Shown piece after piece: positions 14,635 to 23,500 of a DNA stretch of 64,000 nucleotides. The notes beneath the pieces were generated by a model. The model did no database searches, was not told where the DNA came from, and saw only the letters and a list, made by a program, of their open reading frames with translations. This stretch comes from Streptomyces flaveolus (GTDB taxonomy: Bacteria; Actinomycetota; Actinomycetes; Streptomycetales; Streptomycetaceae). The translations under genes were made by a program, and so were the position numbers. The stretch lies in NCBI RefSeq assembly GCF_000716535.1, contig NZ_JNWV01000033.1, forward strand, positions 1 to 64,000, given 5' to 3'. Each line of letters opens with the position of its first letter. Position 1 is the stretch's first letter.

Positions 14635-16296
14635 TCACTCGCTGCTGCGGGAACGCAGTTCCCGCCGGAGGATCTTCCCACTCGCCGTCTTGGGCAAGTC
14701 GGGCAGGATCTCCACCTGCCGCGGGTACTTGTAGGCGGCCAGTCTCTCCTTGCAGTACACCGCGAATTCATCCGGGTCCGCCTCGGCCCCCGGACGGAGG
14801 CTGACGTAGGCCTTGACGGTCTCGCCACGGTACCCGTCGGGGACGCCGACGACGGCCGCCTCGCGCACCGCCGGGTGGGTGTACAGGACGTCCTCGACCT
14901 CGCGCGGCCACACCTTGAAGCCGGACGCGTTGATCATGTCCTTCTTGCGGTCCACGACGTACAGCCACCCCTGCTCGTCCATGAACCCGATGTCGCCGGT
15001 GCGCAGCTCGCCGTCCGGGAAGGTCTCGGCGGTGGCGTCCGGCCGCCGCCAGTACCCCGGCACCACCTGCGGCCCGCGTACGACGATCTCGCCCTGCTCC
15101 CCGAGGGGCACCTCGGCGCCGTACTCGTCCACGATCCGCACGACCGTGTCGGCGCCCGGCAGGCCGACGGACAGCGTCCCGGAGACCGGGTCCACGGGCG
15201 CCTCCAGGTGGGGCGGGACGGAGGCGCAGGGGGCGGTGCACTCGGTGAGGCCGTAGCCGACGCGGATGTACGGCCCGAAGCGCTCCCGGAACGTCTCCAC
15301 CAGGGCCGGCGGCACGGGGGCGCCGCCGGACGACAGGTTCACGAAGGAGGCGAAGTGCTCACGGGTGACGTCCGGGTGGGCGGCGAGCGCCATGTAGGCG
15401 GTGGAGGGGCCGACGGTGTAGTGCGGGCGGTGCTCGGCGAACGCGTCCAGGACGACGCCGGACTCGAAGCGGTAGGTGAGCACGAGGGTGCCGGCGCCGA
15501 CCAGGCAGGCGCCGAACTGGCAGACCATGCCGGTGATGTGGAACAGCGGCGCGAGCGCGTAGTACACGGGCGCCTCGGGCAGGCCGAGCCCGGCGGCCTG
15601 CCGCTCGGCGTTGTGCATGACGTTCGCGTGCGTGTTGGTGGCGCCCTTGGGCGTGCCGCTGGTGCCGGAGGTGTAGCTGATCAGCGCGATGTCGTCCGGG
15701 CGCGGCGAGCGGCCCTCGGGGGCCCGGCCGCCCTGCCGGGCGACGGCCACCAGGTCGTCGGCGTCCGGGGCCTGGGGCAGCCGCTCGAAGGCCAGCACGC
15801 GCGGGTCGTCGCGGGTCTGGAAGTCCCGTTCGCAGGCGGTGAGCACGATCCGGACCGGCGAGCCGGCGGCCGTCTCCCTCAGATACGCCTCCCAGGCCCG
15901 GTCTGAGCAGATCAGCGCGGCCACCTCGCCGTCCCGCAGGACGTGCGCCACCTCCCCCGCCTTGTACATCGGGTTGACCGGGACGACGGTCGCGCCCGCC
16001 TTCCAGGCGCCGAGCACGGCGAGCACGAAGTGCGGGGAGTTCTGCAGCAGGACGGCCACCCGGTCGCCGCGCTCCAGGCCGCGCGCGGCGAGGTGGGCGG
16101 CGACGGCGTCCGTCAGCTCGTCGACCTCCCGGTAGCCGAGCCGGGCGTCGAAGTAGGCGAGGAAGGTGCGGTCGGGGGCCTGGGCGACGGCCTCGCGCAG
16201 GGCGTGCACGAGCGAGTCGGCGGGGTCGAGCGGGGCGCGCTGGGCCTCGGTCAGCAGTGCCAGCCAGGGGCGGGCCGCGTACGGGGAGGCGGTCAC
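14635..16296 (-). CDS. Acyl-CoA synthetase (AMP-forming)
   Basis: This 553-residue ANL-family ligase activates a carboxylic acid as acyl-AMP, then as the CoA thioester. The A3 motif YTSGTSGTPKG begins at Y208. GYGLTE, the YRTGD-like LRTGDIGFMD, and the C-terminal catalytic lysine K541 in KTASGKILRR are present. GTG 16296 overlaps the stop of the SDR gene (GTGA). In the context of the kinase, dehydrogenase and SDR it would start a 4-oxo or 4-hydroxy acid pathway, equivalent to LvaE, although a fatty-acid role is equally compatible with the motifs. Confidence 0.9.
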   Translation of the reverse strand: MTASPYAARPWLALLTEAQRAPLDPADSLVHALREAVAQAPDRTFLAYFDARLGYREVDELTDAVAAHLAARGLERGDRVAVLLQNSPHFVLAVLGAWKAGATVVPVNPMYKAGEVAHVLRDGEVAALICSDRAWEAYLRETAAGSPVRIVLTACERDFQTRDDPRVLAFERLPQAPDADDLVAVARQGGRAPEGRSPRPDDIALISYTSGTSGTPKGATNTHANVMHNAERQAAGLGLPEAPVYYALAPLFHITGMVCQFGACLVGAGTLVLTYRFESGVVLDAFAEHRPHYTVGPSTAYMALAAHPDVTREHFASFVNLSSGGAPVPPALVETFRERFGPYIRVGYGLTECTAPCASVPPHLEAPVDPVSGTLSVGLPGADTVVRIVDEYGAEVPLGEQGEIVVRGPQVVPGYWRRPDATAETFPDGELRTGDIGFMDEQGWLYVVDRKKDMINASGFKVWPREVEDVLYTHPAVREAAVVGVPDGYRGETVKAYVSLRPGAEADPDEFAVYCKERLAAYKYPRQVEILPDLPKTASGKILRRELRSRSSE

Positions 16297-17066
16297 CGGG
16301 CGGCCTCCCACTTCTGCTGGAGGTGGTTCATGTTCGTGAGCCAGCGGTCGGGCTCGCCGGCCCGCGCCTGGTAGAAGGCGGCGACCTCGGGGTGCGGCAG
16401 GATCAGGAAGCGGTCCTCGGCGATGCCCTGGAACAGGGCGTCGGCGACGGCCTCCGGCGCGATCGCGGTCGGCTGGAGCACCAGGTCGCCCGCGCTGCCG
16501 GTGGCGGCCAGCATGTCGGTGCGGACGCCCTGCGGACAGATGGCGTGGACCTTGATCCCCCGGTGCCGGTACGTCAGGGACAGCCACTCGGCGAAGGCGT
16601 GGGCGCCGTGCTTGGTCACGCTGTAGGAGGGCGCGCCGATCATGGTGAGCAGTCCGGCGGCGGAGACGGTGGAGACGAACCGCCCGCCGCCCCGCTCCAG
16701 CCAGTCGGGCAGCAGCGCGTGCGCGGCCCGGACGTGGGCCATCAGGTTGACGTCCCAGGAGGTGGCCCAGGTCTTCTCGTCCAGGCTCCCGTCGAGGTCA
16801 CCGTCCTCGAAGGCGACGCCCGCGTTGGCGCAGTAGACGTCCACCGTGCCGCCGAGCGCGTCGCGGGCCTCGGCGACGATCGCGGAGGCGTCACCGGGCA
16901 CGGCGGTCCCGCCGATCTCCTCGGCCACCGCCTCGGCCTTCGCGGCGTCCAGGTCGTTCACCACGACCCGCGCCCCCTCGGCGGCGAACCGCCGGGCCAG
17001 CGCCGCCCCGATCCCCCCGCCGGCTCCGGTGACGACTACTCCCGCATCCTGCACGGCTTCCACCAT
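16293..17066 (-). CDS. SDR-family oxidoreductase of the acyl-CoA operon
   Basis: This 257-residue classical SDR has TGAGGGIG at residues 13-20, ANAG at 80-83, S135, Y148 and K152 (YSVTK). It is the first gene of the minus-strand SDR-ligase-TetR operon and is coupled to the ligase. The promoter region holds a TetR operator 42 bases upstream. By analogy with LvaD it could reduce a 4-oxoacyl-CoA to the 4-hydroxyacyl-CoA, the substrate of the kinase encoded in the facing operon; that is inference. Confidence 0.87.
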   Translation of the reverse strand: MVEAVQDAGVVVTGAGGGIGAALARRFAAEGARVVVNDLDAAKAEAVAEEIGGTAVPGDASAIVAEARDALGGTVDVYCANAGVAFEDGDLDGSLDEKTWATSWDVNLMAHVRAAHALLPDWLERGGGRFVSTVSAAGLLTMIGAPSYSVTKHGAHAFAEWLSLTYRHRGIKVHAICPQGVRTDMLAATGSAGDLVLQPTAIAPEAVADALFQGIAEDRFLILPHPEVAAFYQARAGEPDRWLTNMNHLQQKWEAAR

Positions 17067-17107
17067 CGGTCTCCTTCGACACGGTGCGACTCGGCTCAGC
17101 GATCGTC

Positions 17108-17125
17108 AGACTAACCGGTCGGTAT
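17108..17125. promoter_or_regulatory. TetR-type operator before the SDR operon
   Basis: AGACTAACCGGTCGGTAT keeps the ACCGGTCGGTAT half of the 11675-11692 palindrome exactly and half of the other arm. It ends 42 bases before the SDR start at 17066, almost the same distance as the copy before the kinase gene. Confidence 0.65.
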
Positions 17126-17245
17126 GTGTAAAAGAAAGGGTGACTGCACCAACCTCTAGGGGCGCGGTGCGTTGCCGATCCGGCTCCGCCGCGCGTGCGC
17201 GAAAACCCCGAACGGTCCGCACGTGCCCACTCACCGGAGGACCCC

Positions 17246-18466
17246 ATGCACCTGTCCCGACGGACCCTTCTCGCCTCGGCGACGACAGCAGCCCTTCCAG
17301 CCACGCCCCCGCACCAGGAACATCTCCGGACCGGCTTCGAAAGACTCGCGGCCGACGGTTACTCACTCCTCTCCGGCCAAAAAGTGGGTGTCGTCACCAA
17401 CCCCACCGGCATCACCCGGGACGCGCAGCACATCGTCGACGTCATGCACCGGGACCCCCGCGTCGAGCTGACGGCGGTCTTCGGCCCCGAACACGGCTTC
17501 CGGGGCACCGCGCAGGCGGGCGGCTCCGAGGGACGCTACGACGACCCCGCGACCGGCCTCCCGGTGTACGACACGTACCTGAAGAGCGGACGCCCGCTCG
17601 CCGACGTCTTCACCGCCTCCGGCGTCGACACCGTCGTCTTCGACATCCAGGACGCCGGCGCCCGCTTCTACACGTACATCTGGACCCTCTACGACTGCAT
17701 GGAGGCGGCCCAGCTCGCCCGCAAGCGGTTCGTCGTGCTGGACCGCCCGAACCCGGTGACCGGCCGCGAGGCGCAGGGCCCGGTGCTGCACAAGGAGTTC
17801 GCCACCTTCGTCGGCCGGCAGCCGATCGCCCAGGCGCACGGGATGACCGTGGCGGAGCTGGCCCGCCTGTTCAACGGGGAGTTCCTGGCCACACCCGTCC
17901 CGCTGGAGACCGTCCGCATGTCGGGCTGGAAGCGCTCAGCGTTCTACGACGCCTCCGGACTGCCCTGGGTGCCGCCGAGCCCCAACATGCCGACGCCGGA
18001 CACCGCGTTGGTGTACTCGGGCACCTGCATGTTCGAGGGCACCAACCTCTCCGAGGGGCGCGGCACGACCCGGCCCTTCGAACTCCTCGGCGCCGAGGGC
18101 GTCGACGGCCGCTGGGCCGCCGCGGCGAACGAGGCGGGCCTGCCGGGTGTGCGGTTCAGGGAGGCGTACTTCTCGCCCACGTTCTCCAAGTTCCAGGGCA
18201 AGACCGTCGGCGGGGTGCAGATCCACGTGACCGACCGGGCCGCCTACGACCCCGTACGCACCGGGATCGCGCTGCTGGTGACCGCCAGGAAGGCGTGGAG
18301 CGGATTCGCGTGGCGGTCCGACAACTGGATCGACAAGCTCACCGGTTCCGCCCGGGTGCGCACGATGATCGACGCGGGCGCCGGCACCGACGAGGTGGCG
18401 GGCGCCTGGCAGGAGGAGCTGGCCGCGTTCCGGCGGGTCCGGAAGGGGTATCTCCTGTACAAATAG
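17246..18466 (+). CDS. Exported DUF1343 protein, NamZ-type exo-beta-N-acetylmuramidase
   Basis: This 406-residue protein starts at ATG 17246, which yields a Tat-like signal (SRRTLLASATTAA). The mature part is a DUF1343 domain: KVGVVTNPTGITRD, FGPEHGFRG, DIQDAGARFYTY, DRPNPVTG and GTNLSEGRGTTRPFE are the family blocks. Characterised members release terminal N-acetylmuramic acid from peptidoglycan fragments (GH171). In Streptomyces it would recycle or digest cell-wall fragments outside the cell. It is divergent from the SDR operon and followed by a hydrolase gene. Confidence 0.88.
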   Translation: MHLSRRTLLASATTAALPATPPHQEHLRTGFERLAADGYSLLSGQKVGVVTNPTGITRDAQHIVDVMHRDPRVELTAVFGPEHGFRGTAQAGGSEGRYDDPATGLPVYDTYLKSGRPLADVFTASGVDTVVFDIQDAGARFYTYIWTLYDCMEAAQLARKRFVVLDRPNPVTGREAQGPVLHKEFATFVGRQPIAQAHGMTVAELARLFNGEFLATPVPLETVRMSGWKRSAFYDASGLPWVPPSPNMPTPDTALVYSGTCMFEGTNLSEGRGTTRPFELLGAEGVDGRWAAAANEAGLPGVRFREAYFSPTFSKFQGKTVGGVQIHVTDRAAYDPVRTGIALLVTARKAWSGFAWRSDNWIDKLTGSARVRTMIDAGAGTDEVAGAWQEELAAFRRVRKGYLLYK

Positions 18467-18495
18467 CGCTCCTTACGGGGATGTGGGGGTCTGGC

Positions 18496-19797
18496 ATGGC
18501 GGATCCTGGGACGGGTGTGGCTCCCTACTGGGAGCTGACCTTCGACGCGGACGGGGACGCCGACGGCCCCGAACGCGACCGGCTGCTGACGCAGGTCACG
18601 GAGCACGGCGTCCGTGACCTGATCGTCTTCTCGCACGGCTGGAACAACGACCGCTCGGGCGCGACCGCGCTGTACCGCCGCTTCTTCGCGCCGGTCCCGA
18701 AGCTGGCGCCGAAGGCCCGGCTGGGGTACGTCGGCGTGATCTGGCCGTCGATGCGGTTCAGCGACGAGCCGATCCCCGACTTCCCGAGGTCCGTGGCGGC
18801 CGTCGAGGCGGGGGCGGCACCGCGCCCGGCGCTGGACAAGGACACCCGGCGCGCCCTGCTGGAGGCGTTTCCGGGCCGCACGACCGTGCTGGACCAGTTG
18901 GCCCGGATGCTGGACGACCGGCCGGGCGGCACGGAGGGGCTTACCGAGTTCGGGCGGCTGGTGCGGCTGCTGCTGGACGACGACCGGCCGGGGGTGGTGG
19001 CCGACACGGACGAGGACGGCGAACCCGCCGTGTTCGGCGACGACCCGGTGACCGCGTGCGAGCAGTTCGCCGAGGCCCTGGCCGCGCTCGACGCGTCCGG
19101 CGGCGCCGCCCGGTTCTCCCTCCCGAACCCGTGGGACGGCGCGAAGGAGTTGCTGCGGCAGGCGACGTACCACCAGATGAAACGGCGGGCCGGGACGGTC
19201 GGCGAGCGGGGACTCGGACCGCTGCTGGGGCGGTTGGCGGGGGCGGCGCCCGGGGTGCGGGTGCATCTGGTCGGGCACAGCTTCGGCAGCCGGCTGGTGG
19301 CGTTCGCGCTGCGCGGGCTGCCCGGCGGGGTGCGCACGGTGAAGTCGGTGACCCTGCTCCAGGGTGCCTTCTCGCACTACGCGTTCACGGCCCGGCTGCC
19401 GCACGCCCCGGACCGGTCGGGCGCGCTCAAGGACCTCCAGCGGCGCGTCGACGGCCCGCTGGTGTGCTGCTACTCGCACTTCGACACGGCCCTCGGCACG
19501 TTCTATCCGCTGGCCTCCCGGCTTGCCGGGGACGACCGCGGCTGCGCGGGCAACGAGATCGCCGCGGTGCTCGGACCCCGGTGGGGCGCCATGGGGCACG
19601 ACGGGGTGCAGGCGGTTCCGGGCACCGCCCGGCTCGACCTGGCGGCGGCCCTCGCCGGCCGGCTGCCCGCGTCGGGGTGCGTGAACGTGGACGCGGCGGC
19701 CGTGGTCCGGCGCGGGGGCGCGCCGTCCGGGGCGCACAGCGACATCGTGCACCCCGAACTGGCGCGGGTGGTGCTGGCGGCGGGCCGTATCGCCTGA
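18496..19797 (+). CDS. Alpha/beta-hydrolase-like protein of unknown function
   Basis: This 433-residue protein has no signal peptide. An N-terminal FSHGWNNDR block (near residue 50) and a nucleophile elbow VGHSFGSR with S262 place it in the alpha/beta-hydrolase fold. A long inserted region (about residues 95-240) separates them. The C-terminus keeps a histidine-containing AHSDIVHPELARVV. This arrangement is seen in uncharacterised actinobacterial serine hydrolases. ATG 18496 follows a GGGGGT sequence; ATG 18481 is an alternative. It lies 30 bases after the NamZ-type gene, so cotranscription is possible. Confidence 0.75.
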   Translation: MADPGTGVAPYWELTFDADGDADGPERDRLLTQVTEHGVRDLIVFSHGWNNDRSGATALYRRFFAPVPKLAPKARLGYVGVIWPSMRFSDEPIPDFPRSVAAVEAGAAPRPALDKDTRRALLEAFPGRTTVLDQLARMLDDRPGGTEGLTEFGRLVRLLLDDDRPGVVADTDEDGEPAVFGDDPVTACEQFAEALAALDASGGAARFSLPNPWDGAKELLRQATYHQMKRRAGTVGERGLGPLLGRLAGAAPGVRVHLVGHSFGSRLVAFALRGLPGGVRTVKSVTLLQGAFSHYAFTARLPHAPDRSGALKDLQRRVDGPLVCCYSHFDTALGTFYPLASRLAGDDRGCAGNEIAAVLGPRWGAMGHDGVQAVPGTARLDLAAALAGRLPASGCVNVDAAAVVRRGGAPSGAHSDIVHPELARVVLAAGRIA

Positions 19798-19815
19798 CCC
19801 GCCGCCCGTGGCACC

Positions 19816-22605
19816 TCAGCGGTGCGAGCTGTACTCCACGACCTGCTGGAAGGTCGGCCGGTTCTGCCAGCTGATCCTGCCGTGCTTGATGCCGCCCAGC
19901 GTGCGCTGGACGATCGAGTCGGCACACCACTGGTCGCCCGCCGAGCACTGGTCGTCGCCCGGGTAGACCTGGGCGGCGGTCAGGCCGGCGGCCTGCTTCA
20001 GGGTGCTGATCAGGGTGTCCCGGCAGGCGGTGAGGGTGCCGCCGCCGCAGTACTTCCGGGCGAGGCCGCCCTGCACGGACTCCCCGAGCACCGCCCGGAT
20101 GTCCTTGTCGACGTAGGACCACCAGCCGTACTGGAAGGAGCTGCCGGCGTGCGAGCCGGTCGGGCCGTGACCGGCGGAGGGTGCCTCGTCGACCGGCAGG
20201 TTCCCGGTGATGGCGGTGTAGAGGTCGCTGCCGAGACCGGGCTCGAACTCGGCCTTGACCAGCAGCGGCCACCAGGCGTCCAGGATGCGGATCGCGTCGG
20301 CGTCGGCGTACTTCCTGGAACCGGCCGACGTCTCGGTGCGCTTGGCACCGGCGGTCACCCACGCCTGGAGCTTGCTCACCGCCGCGGCGGCCGTGGAGTC
20401 GGTCACCGGTGAGGAGGTGACCACCTTCAGCAGCTTGGGCAGCACGTCCTCGGCACGCAGGTCGGCGAGGCCCGCGTCCGCCATGGCCTGCACCAGCTTG
20501 GTCCGGGTCACCCCGCCGGCCGCGACCAGCTTCTTCACCCGGTCGTCCAGCAGGTTCCCGCGGTGCACGGAGCCATTGCCCCAGGGGGCGGCCGTGTAGT
20601 CCTTGGCCTGCTTGTTGTTCCAGGAGATGTAGTAGTCCTGGTCGACGGAGTTGGGGTGCGCGGAGGGCGGGGTGTAGTCGGCGGTGTTGGTGGCCGGGTC
20701 CCAGTTCCGCCACTCGTACGCCGGCTGCGCCCACACCGGGAACTCGCTGTCGACACCGCTCGCCCGGACGGGGTTGTCACCGCTGTTGTAGTAGGCGGTG
20801 TGCCGGGAGTCGGCGTAGAACCAGTTGAAGGTGAAGTTGATGTGCTGCGCCGCGCTCTGGAAGTCCTCCGGCCCCTTGACGTAGTCGGGGTCGTTGAGCA
20901 TCTGGAAGCCGATGATCGAGTCGGCCTCGTGCAGGTAGGAGGAGCGCAGGGTGGTGTAGGCGACCTTCTTGCCGCCGACGGTCGCCCGGTACTCCACCGG
21001 ACCGTACTTGGTCCGCCACGCGCGCATGGTGTACGACCCCGCGGCCGTGCCGTCGGCCGTGGTCGGCTTCCAGGCGTTCTTCTGCTCGATCTTCTCCATG
21101 GCCGTGCAGGTGCCGTGGTACAGGTAGTGGTAGTCGTCCTGGCACAGCTCGACGGCGTAGGTGTCGATGATGTCCTGGCCGGAGGTGGTGGCGCTCCAGG
21201 AGTAGTCCTGGCCGCGGCCGAGTTCGACGTACATGCTCAGGCCGGCGAAGGAGGCGCCGCGGGCGCTGATGCCCGGGCCCTGGATCTCCTGGAGCATGAG
21301 CAGCTGCGGGGCGAAGTAGCCGGTCTGCGGCCCGAAGACGGCGATGGGGTGGCCGCTGGCGGTGTGCTTGCCGCTGACCACGAGGGCATTGGACATGCCG
21401 CGCCGGGCGGAGCCGAGGGCGGACTTGGCGGCGGAGGCCGAGGCGCCGGTGGCGCCGGCGGTGGCCGCGCTGCCGGTACGGTCGTAGACCAGCGGTTCCT
21501 GGGTCACCGAGCCGGCGTCCGGCAGGGCCTCGCCCTGGGCGTCGGCGGGCTTGGCGCCGTAGGGGAAGCTCTGGCCGTCGTGGACGGTGAGGACGGCCTC
21601 GGGGTCGTTGCGTTCGCGGAAGGACTCCCAGACCTTGGTGCCCTCCTCCACGCCGTACTTGGCCTGGGCGGCGAGCAGGGAGAGGGCGTTGTTGACCTCC
21701 CCGCCACCGCCGGAGCCGAACAGCGAGCCGATCACGGAGGCGAGCGCCACGAGGTCCGTGACCTTGAAGTGTTCTATGGTGCCGGCGTTGGTGATCGAGT
21801 CCTTGTGACCGGTCAGCACGTATTCGCCGGGGAAGTAACGGCCGCTGTCGGAGGCGTCGATGTAGGCGTTGACGCCGTCCAGGTAGGCCTTGACGTCGGC
21901 GAGGGCCTGCTGGCCGCGGGCGCCGTTCTTCGCGATCGCGTTGTCGATCTGCGCCTGGAGGTCGGCCTCGGTGTAGGGCGCGTTGCGGTAGAACTGCTGC
22001 TCGAGGCCCTGGTTGGCGGGGGCGCCGCCGGCGAAGGAGGTGAGCTGGCCGCGGCCCACGTGCCGGAAGACGTCCATCAGCCACAGCCGGTCCTGGGCCG
22101 CCGCGTATCCGGCGCCGAACTCGGTGCCGTAGCGGGTGGTGCCCGTGATGTGCGGCACACCGGTCTTCTTGTCGCGGACGATGGTCACGTCGCCGCGGCC
22201 GGCCGGCTTCTCGGTGGAGGCGACCTGGTCGGCGGGGACGCCGAACGAGGCGTCGTTGAAGAAGGTGTTGATCGTGGCGTCGCTCAGGCCCTTGTAGCCG
22301 GTGGCCAGGTTGGCGTACGGGCCGAGCTGGTCCTCGGCGTGCGCGGGCTGGGTGCCGAAGGCCTGGTTGAGCAGGATCTGGGCGAGCGTGGCGTTGCCGT
22401 TCTCGCCGGGCGGCAGGATGTCCGAACACCGGCCGCCGCAGTAGTCGTTGGCGGCCGTGGTGTCGGCCGCCGCCACCCCCGCCTGGGTGAGGGGGGAGAG
22501 AAGACCTGCGACGAGGACGCATACGGACGCGGTCTTCAGGAACCCGGGGAGTCGGCGGGACGTTCTCAGTCTGTCAAGGGCGGTACGTGGGGTTCGCCGT
22601 GGCAT
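19816..22605 (-). CDS. Secreted penicillin acylase-family Ntn hydrolase
   Basis: This 929-residue precursor begins with a signal peptide (basic start, hydrophobic segment about residues 22-45, cleavage near AAA-DTT). The Ntn-hydrolase architecture is a small alpha chain, a spacer, then a beta chain starting at the catalytic serine S405 (RRGM-SNALVVSG), where self-cleavage is expected. Relatives cleave amide bonds of beta-lactam side chains or of acyl-homoserine lactones, so it could act in quorum quenching or antibiotic modification outside the cell. ATG 22605 is chosen because the signal peptide starts there. It is a single gene, convergent with 18496-19797. Confidence 0.9.
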   Translation of the reverse strand: MPRRTPRTALDRLRTSRRLPGFLKTASVCVLVAGLLSPLTQAGVAAADTTAANDYCGGRCSDILPPGENGNATLAQILLNQAFGTQPAHAEDQLGPYANLATGYKGLSDATINTFFNDASFGVPADQVASTEKPAGRGDVTIVRDKKTGVPHITGTTRYGTEFGAGYAAAQDRLWLMDVFRHVGRGQLTSFAGGAPANQGLEQQFYRNAPYTEADLQAQIDNAIAKNGARGQQALADVKAYLDGVNAYIDASDSGRYFPGEYVLTGHKDSITNAGTIEHFKVTDLVALASVIGSLFGSGGGGEVNNALSLLAAQAKYGVEEGTKVWESFRERNDPEAVLTVHDGQSFPYGAKPADAQGEALPDAGSVTQEPLVYDRTGSAATAGATGASASAAKSALGSARRGMSNALVVSGKHTASGHPIAVFGPQTGYFAPQLLMLQEIQGPGISARGASFAGLSMYVELGRGQDYSWSATTSGQDIIDTYAVELCQDDYHYLYHGTCTAMEKIEQKNAWKPTTADGTAAGSYTMRAWRTKYGPVEYRATVGGKKVAYTTLRSSYLHEADSIIGFQMLNDPDYVKGPEDFQSAAQHINFTFNWFYADSRHTAYYNSGDNPVRASGVDSEFPVWAQPAYEWRNWDPATNTADYTPPSAHPNSVDQDYYISWNNKQAKDYTAAPWGNGSVHRGNLLDDRVKKLVAAGGVTRTKLVQAMADAGLADLRAEDVLPKLLKVVTSSPVTDSTAAAAVSKLQAWVTAGAKRTETSAGSRKYADADAIRILDAWWPLLVKAEFEPGLGSDLYTAITGNLPVDEAPSAGHGPTGSHAGSSFQYGWWSYVDKDIRAVLGESVQGGLARKYCGGGTLTACRDTLISTLKQAAGLTAAQVYPGDDQCSAGDQWCADSIVQRTLGGIKHGRISWQNRPTFQQVVEYSSHR

Positions 22606-22812
22606 GGCAGCTCCTAGCGACAGAGGTGGCCGAACGTTACCGCCGGTATCCCCAGCTTTAAAGATGAACATGCGTCACTTTCTGGAGTCTGGAAGCAGAT
22701 CCCGAGAAGAGATGGAGCCGAATCGCCTGTCGATACGTCTATTCGACGACGTCCGTGCGACGACGCCGAAGTGACCGAAGTACAGGTGCAGGTGTGACGG
22801 AGGTGCAGGGCG

Positions 22813-23415
22813 ATGGCAGGTTTCCGGAGTCTGGCGAGACAGGTACGCGATCCGGGCTGTGATCTGGCGCTGCGGCGGTACTCGCTGCGCAAGTGCCTGG
22901 AGAAGTTCGCCCCTTACGGGCATCGGGCGACCTGGGACCATCTGTGCTCCCGGGCGGGGTTCGGACCCGAGGACCGCTCCCCCGATCCGGCGCGGCTCGT
23001 GGCCGCGCTGGAGGAGCTGGAGGAGGCCCGTGACGTCTGGCTCGCCTACGAGACCGACTTCACCGAACGACGCAGGAAGGAGAAGCACGACGGGCTGCGC
23101 CGGCCGGGCAGCGTGGACGACTGGCACCGGCTGACCTGGGGCGGCTTCGGGGTCGCCTGGTGCGACGACCCGCGGGTGCACCCCGACGAGCCGCTGGCGG
23201 TGGTGCTGCGCCGGCTGATCGCCGCGCTGGAGCGGGAACCGGGCTCGTCGTGCCCGGTGTGCGACGGCGAGCGCCTGGTGTGGAAGTACGGCCTGGACCA
23301 CGAGCCGTCGTCCGGCCCCGTCTGCACGGACTGCGGGATCCTGGTGCCGCGTCCGGTCCTCAGTCCGCGGGCTCTTGAGCACGCCCGCCGGGGACGCGTG
23401 CTGATGTCGGCCTGA
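22813..23415 (+). CDS. Unknown protein with C-terminal zinc-ribbon motif
   Basis: The protein has 200 residues and is soluble. The N-terminal half is helical and charged (LRKCLEKFAPYGHRATWDHLCSRAGFGPE region). The C-terminal part has CPVC (about residue 146) and CTDC (about 165), forming a four-cysteine zinc ribbon. I do not recognise a family. The 207-bp space upstream, shared with the divergent acylase gene, holds GTCGATACG-N4-TTCGAC-like symmetry but no clear promoter. Confidence 0.7.
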   Translation: MAGFRSLARQVRDPGCDLALRRYSLRKCLEKFAPYGHRATWDHLCSRAGFGPEDRSPDPARLVAALEELEEARDVWLAYETDFTERRRKEKHDGLRRPGSVDDWHRLTWGGFGVAWCDDPRVHPDEPLAVVLRRLIAALEREPGSSCPVCDGERLVWKYGLDHEPSSGPVCTDCGILVPRPVLSPRALEHARRGRVLMSA

Positions 23416-23500
23416 GCGGTGGTGTTCCCAGGGGCGTGGTGACGGGGGCGCGCAGGGGATGCCGCGCCCTCCGCTGCGGGGTGTGCGGCACCATTGAGGC

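Noticed and set aside
14016..14828. Longer TetR start at 14828
   Set aside because: The additional 70 codons overlap the acyl-CoA ligase gene and have no TetR similarity; GTG 14618 gives the normal N-terminus.
20563..22617. 684-codon plus-strand frame opposite the penicillin acylase gene
   Set aside because: Antisense shadow, Val/Gly/Ala/Arg-rich, without a ribosome-binding site or recognisable motif; the minus-strand gene has a signal peptide and Ntn motif.
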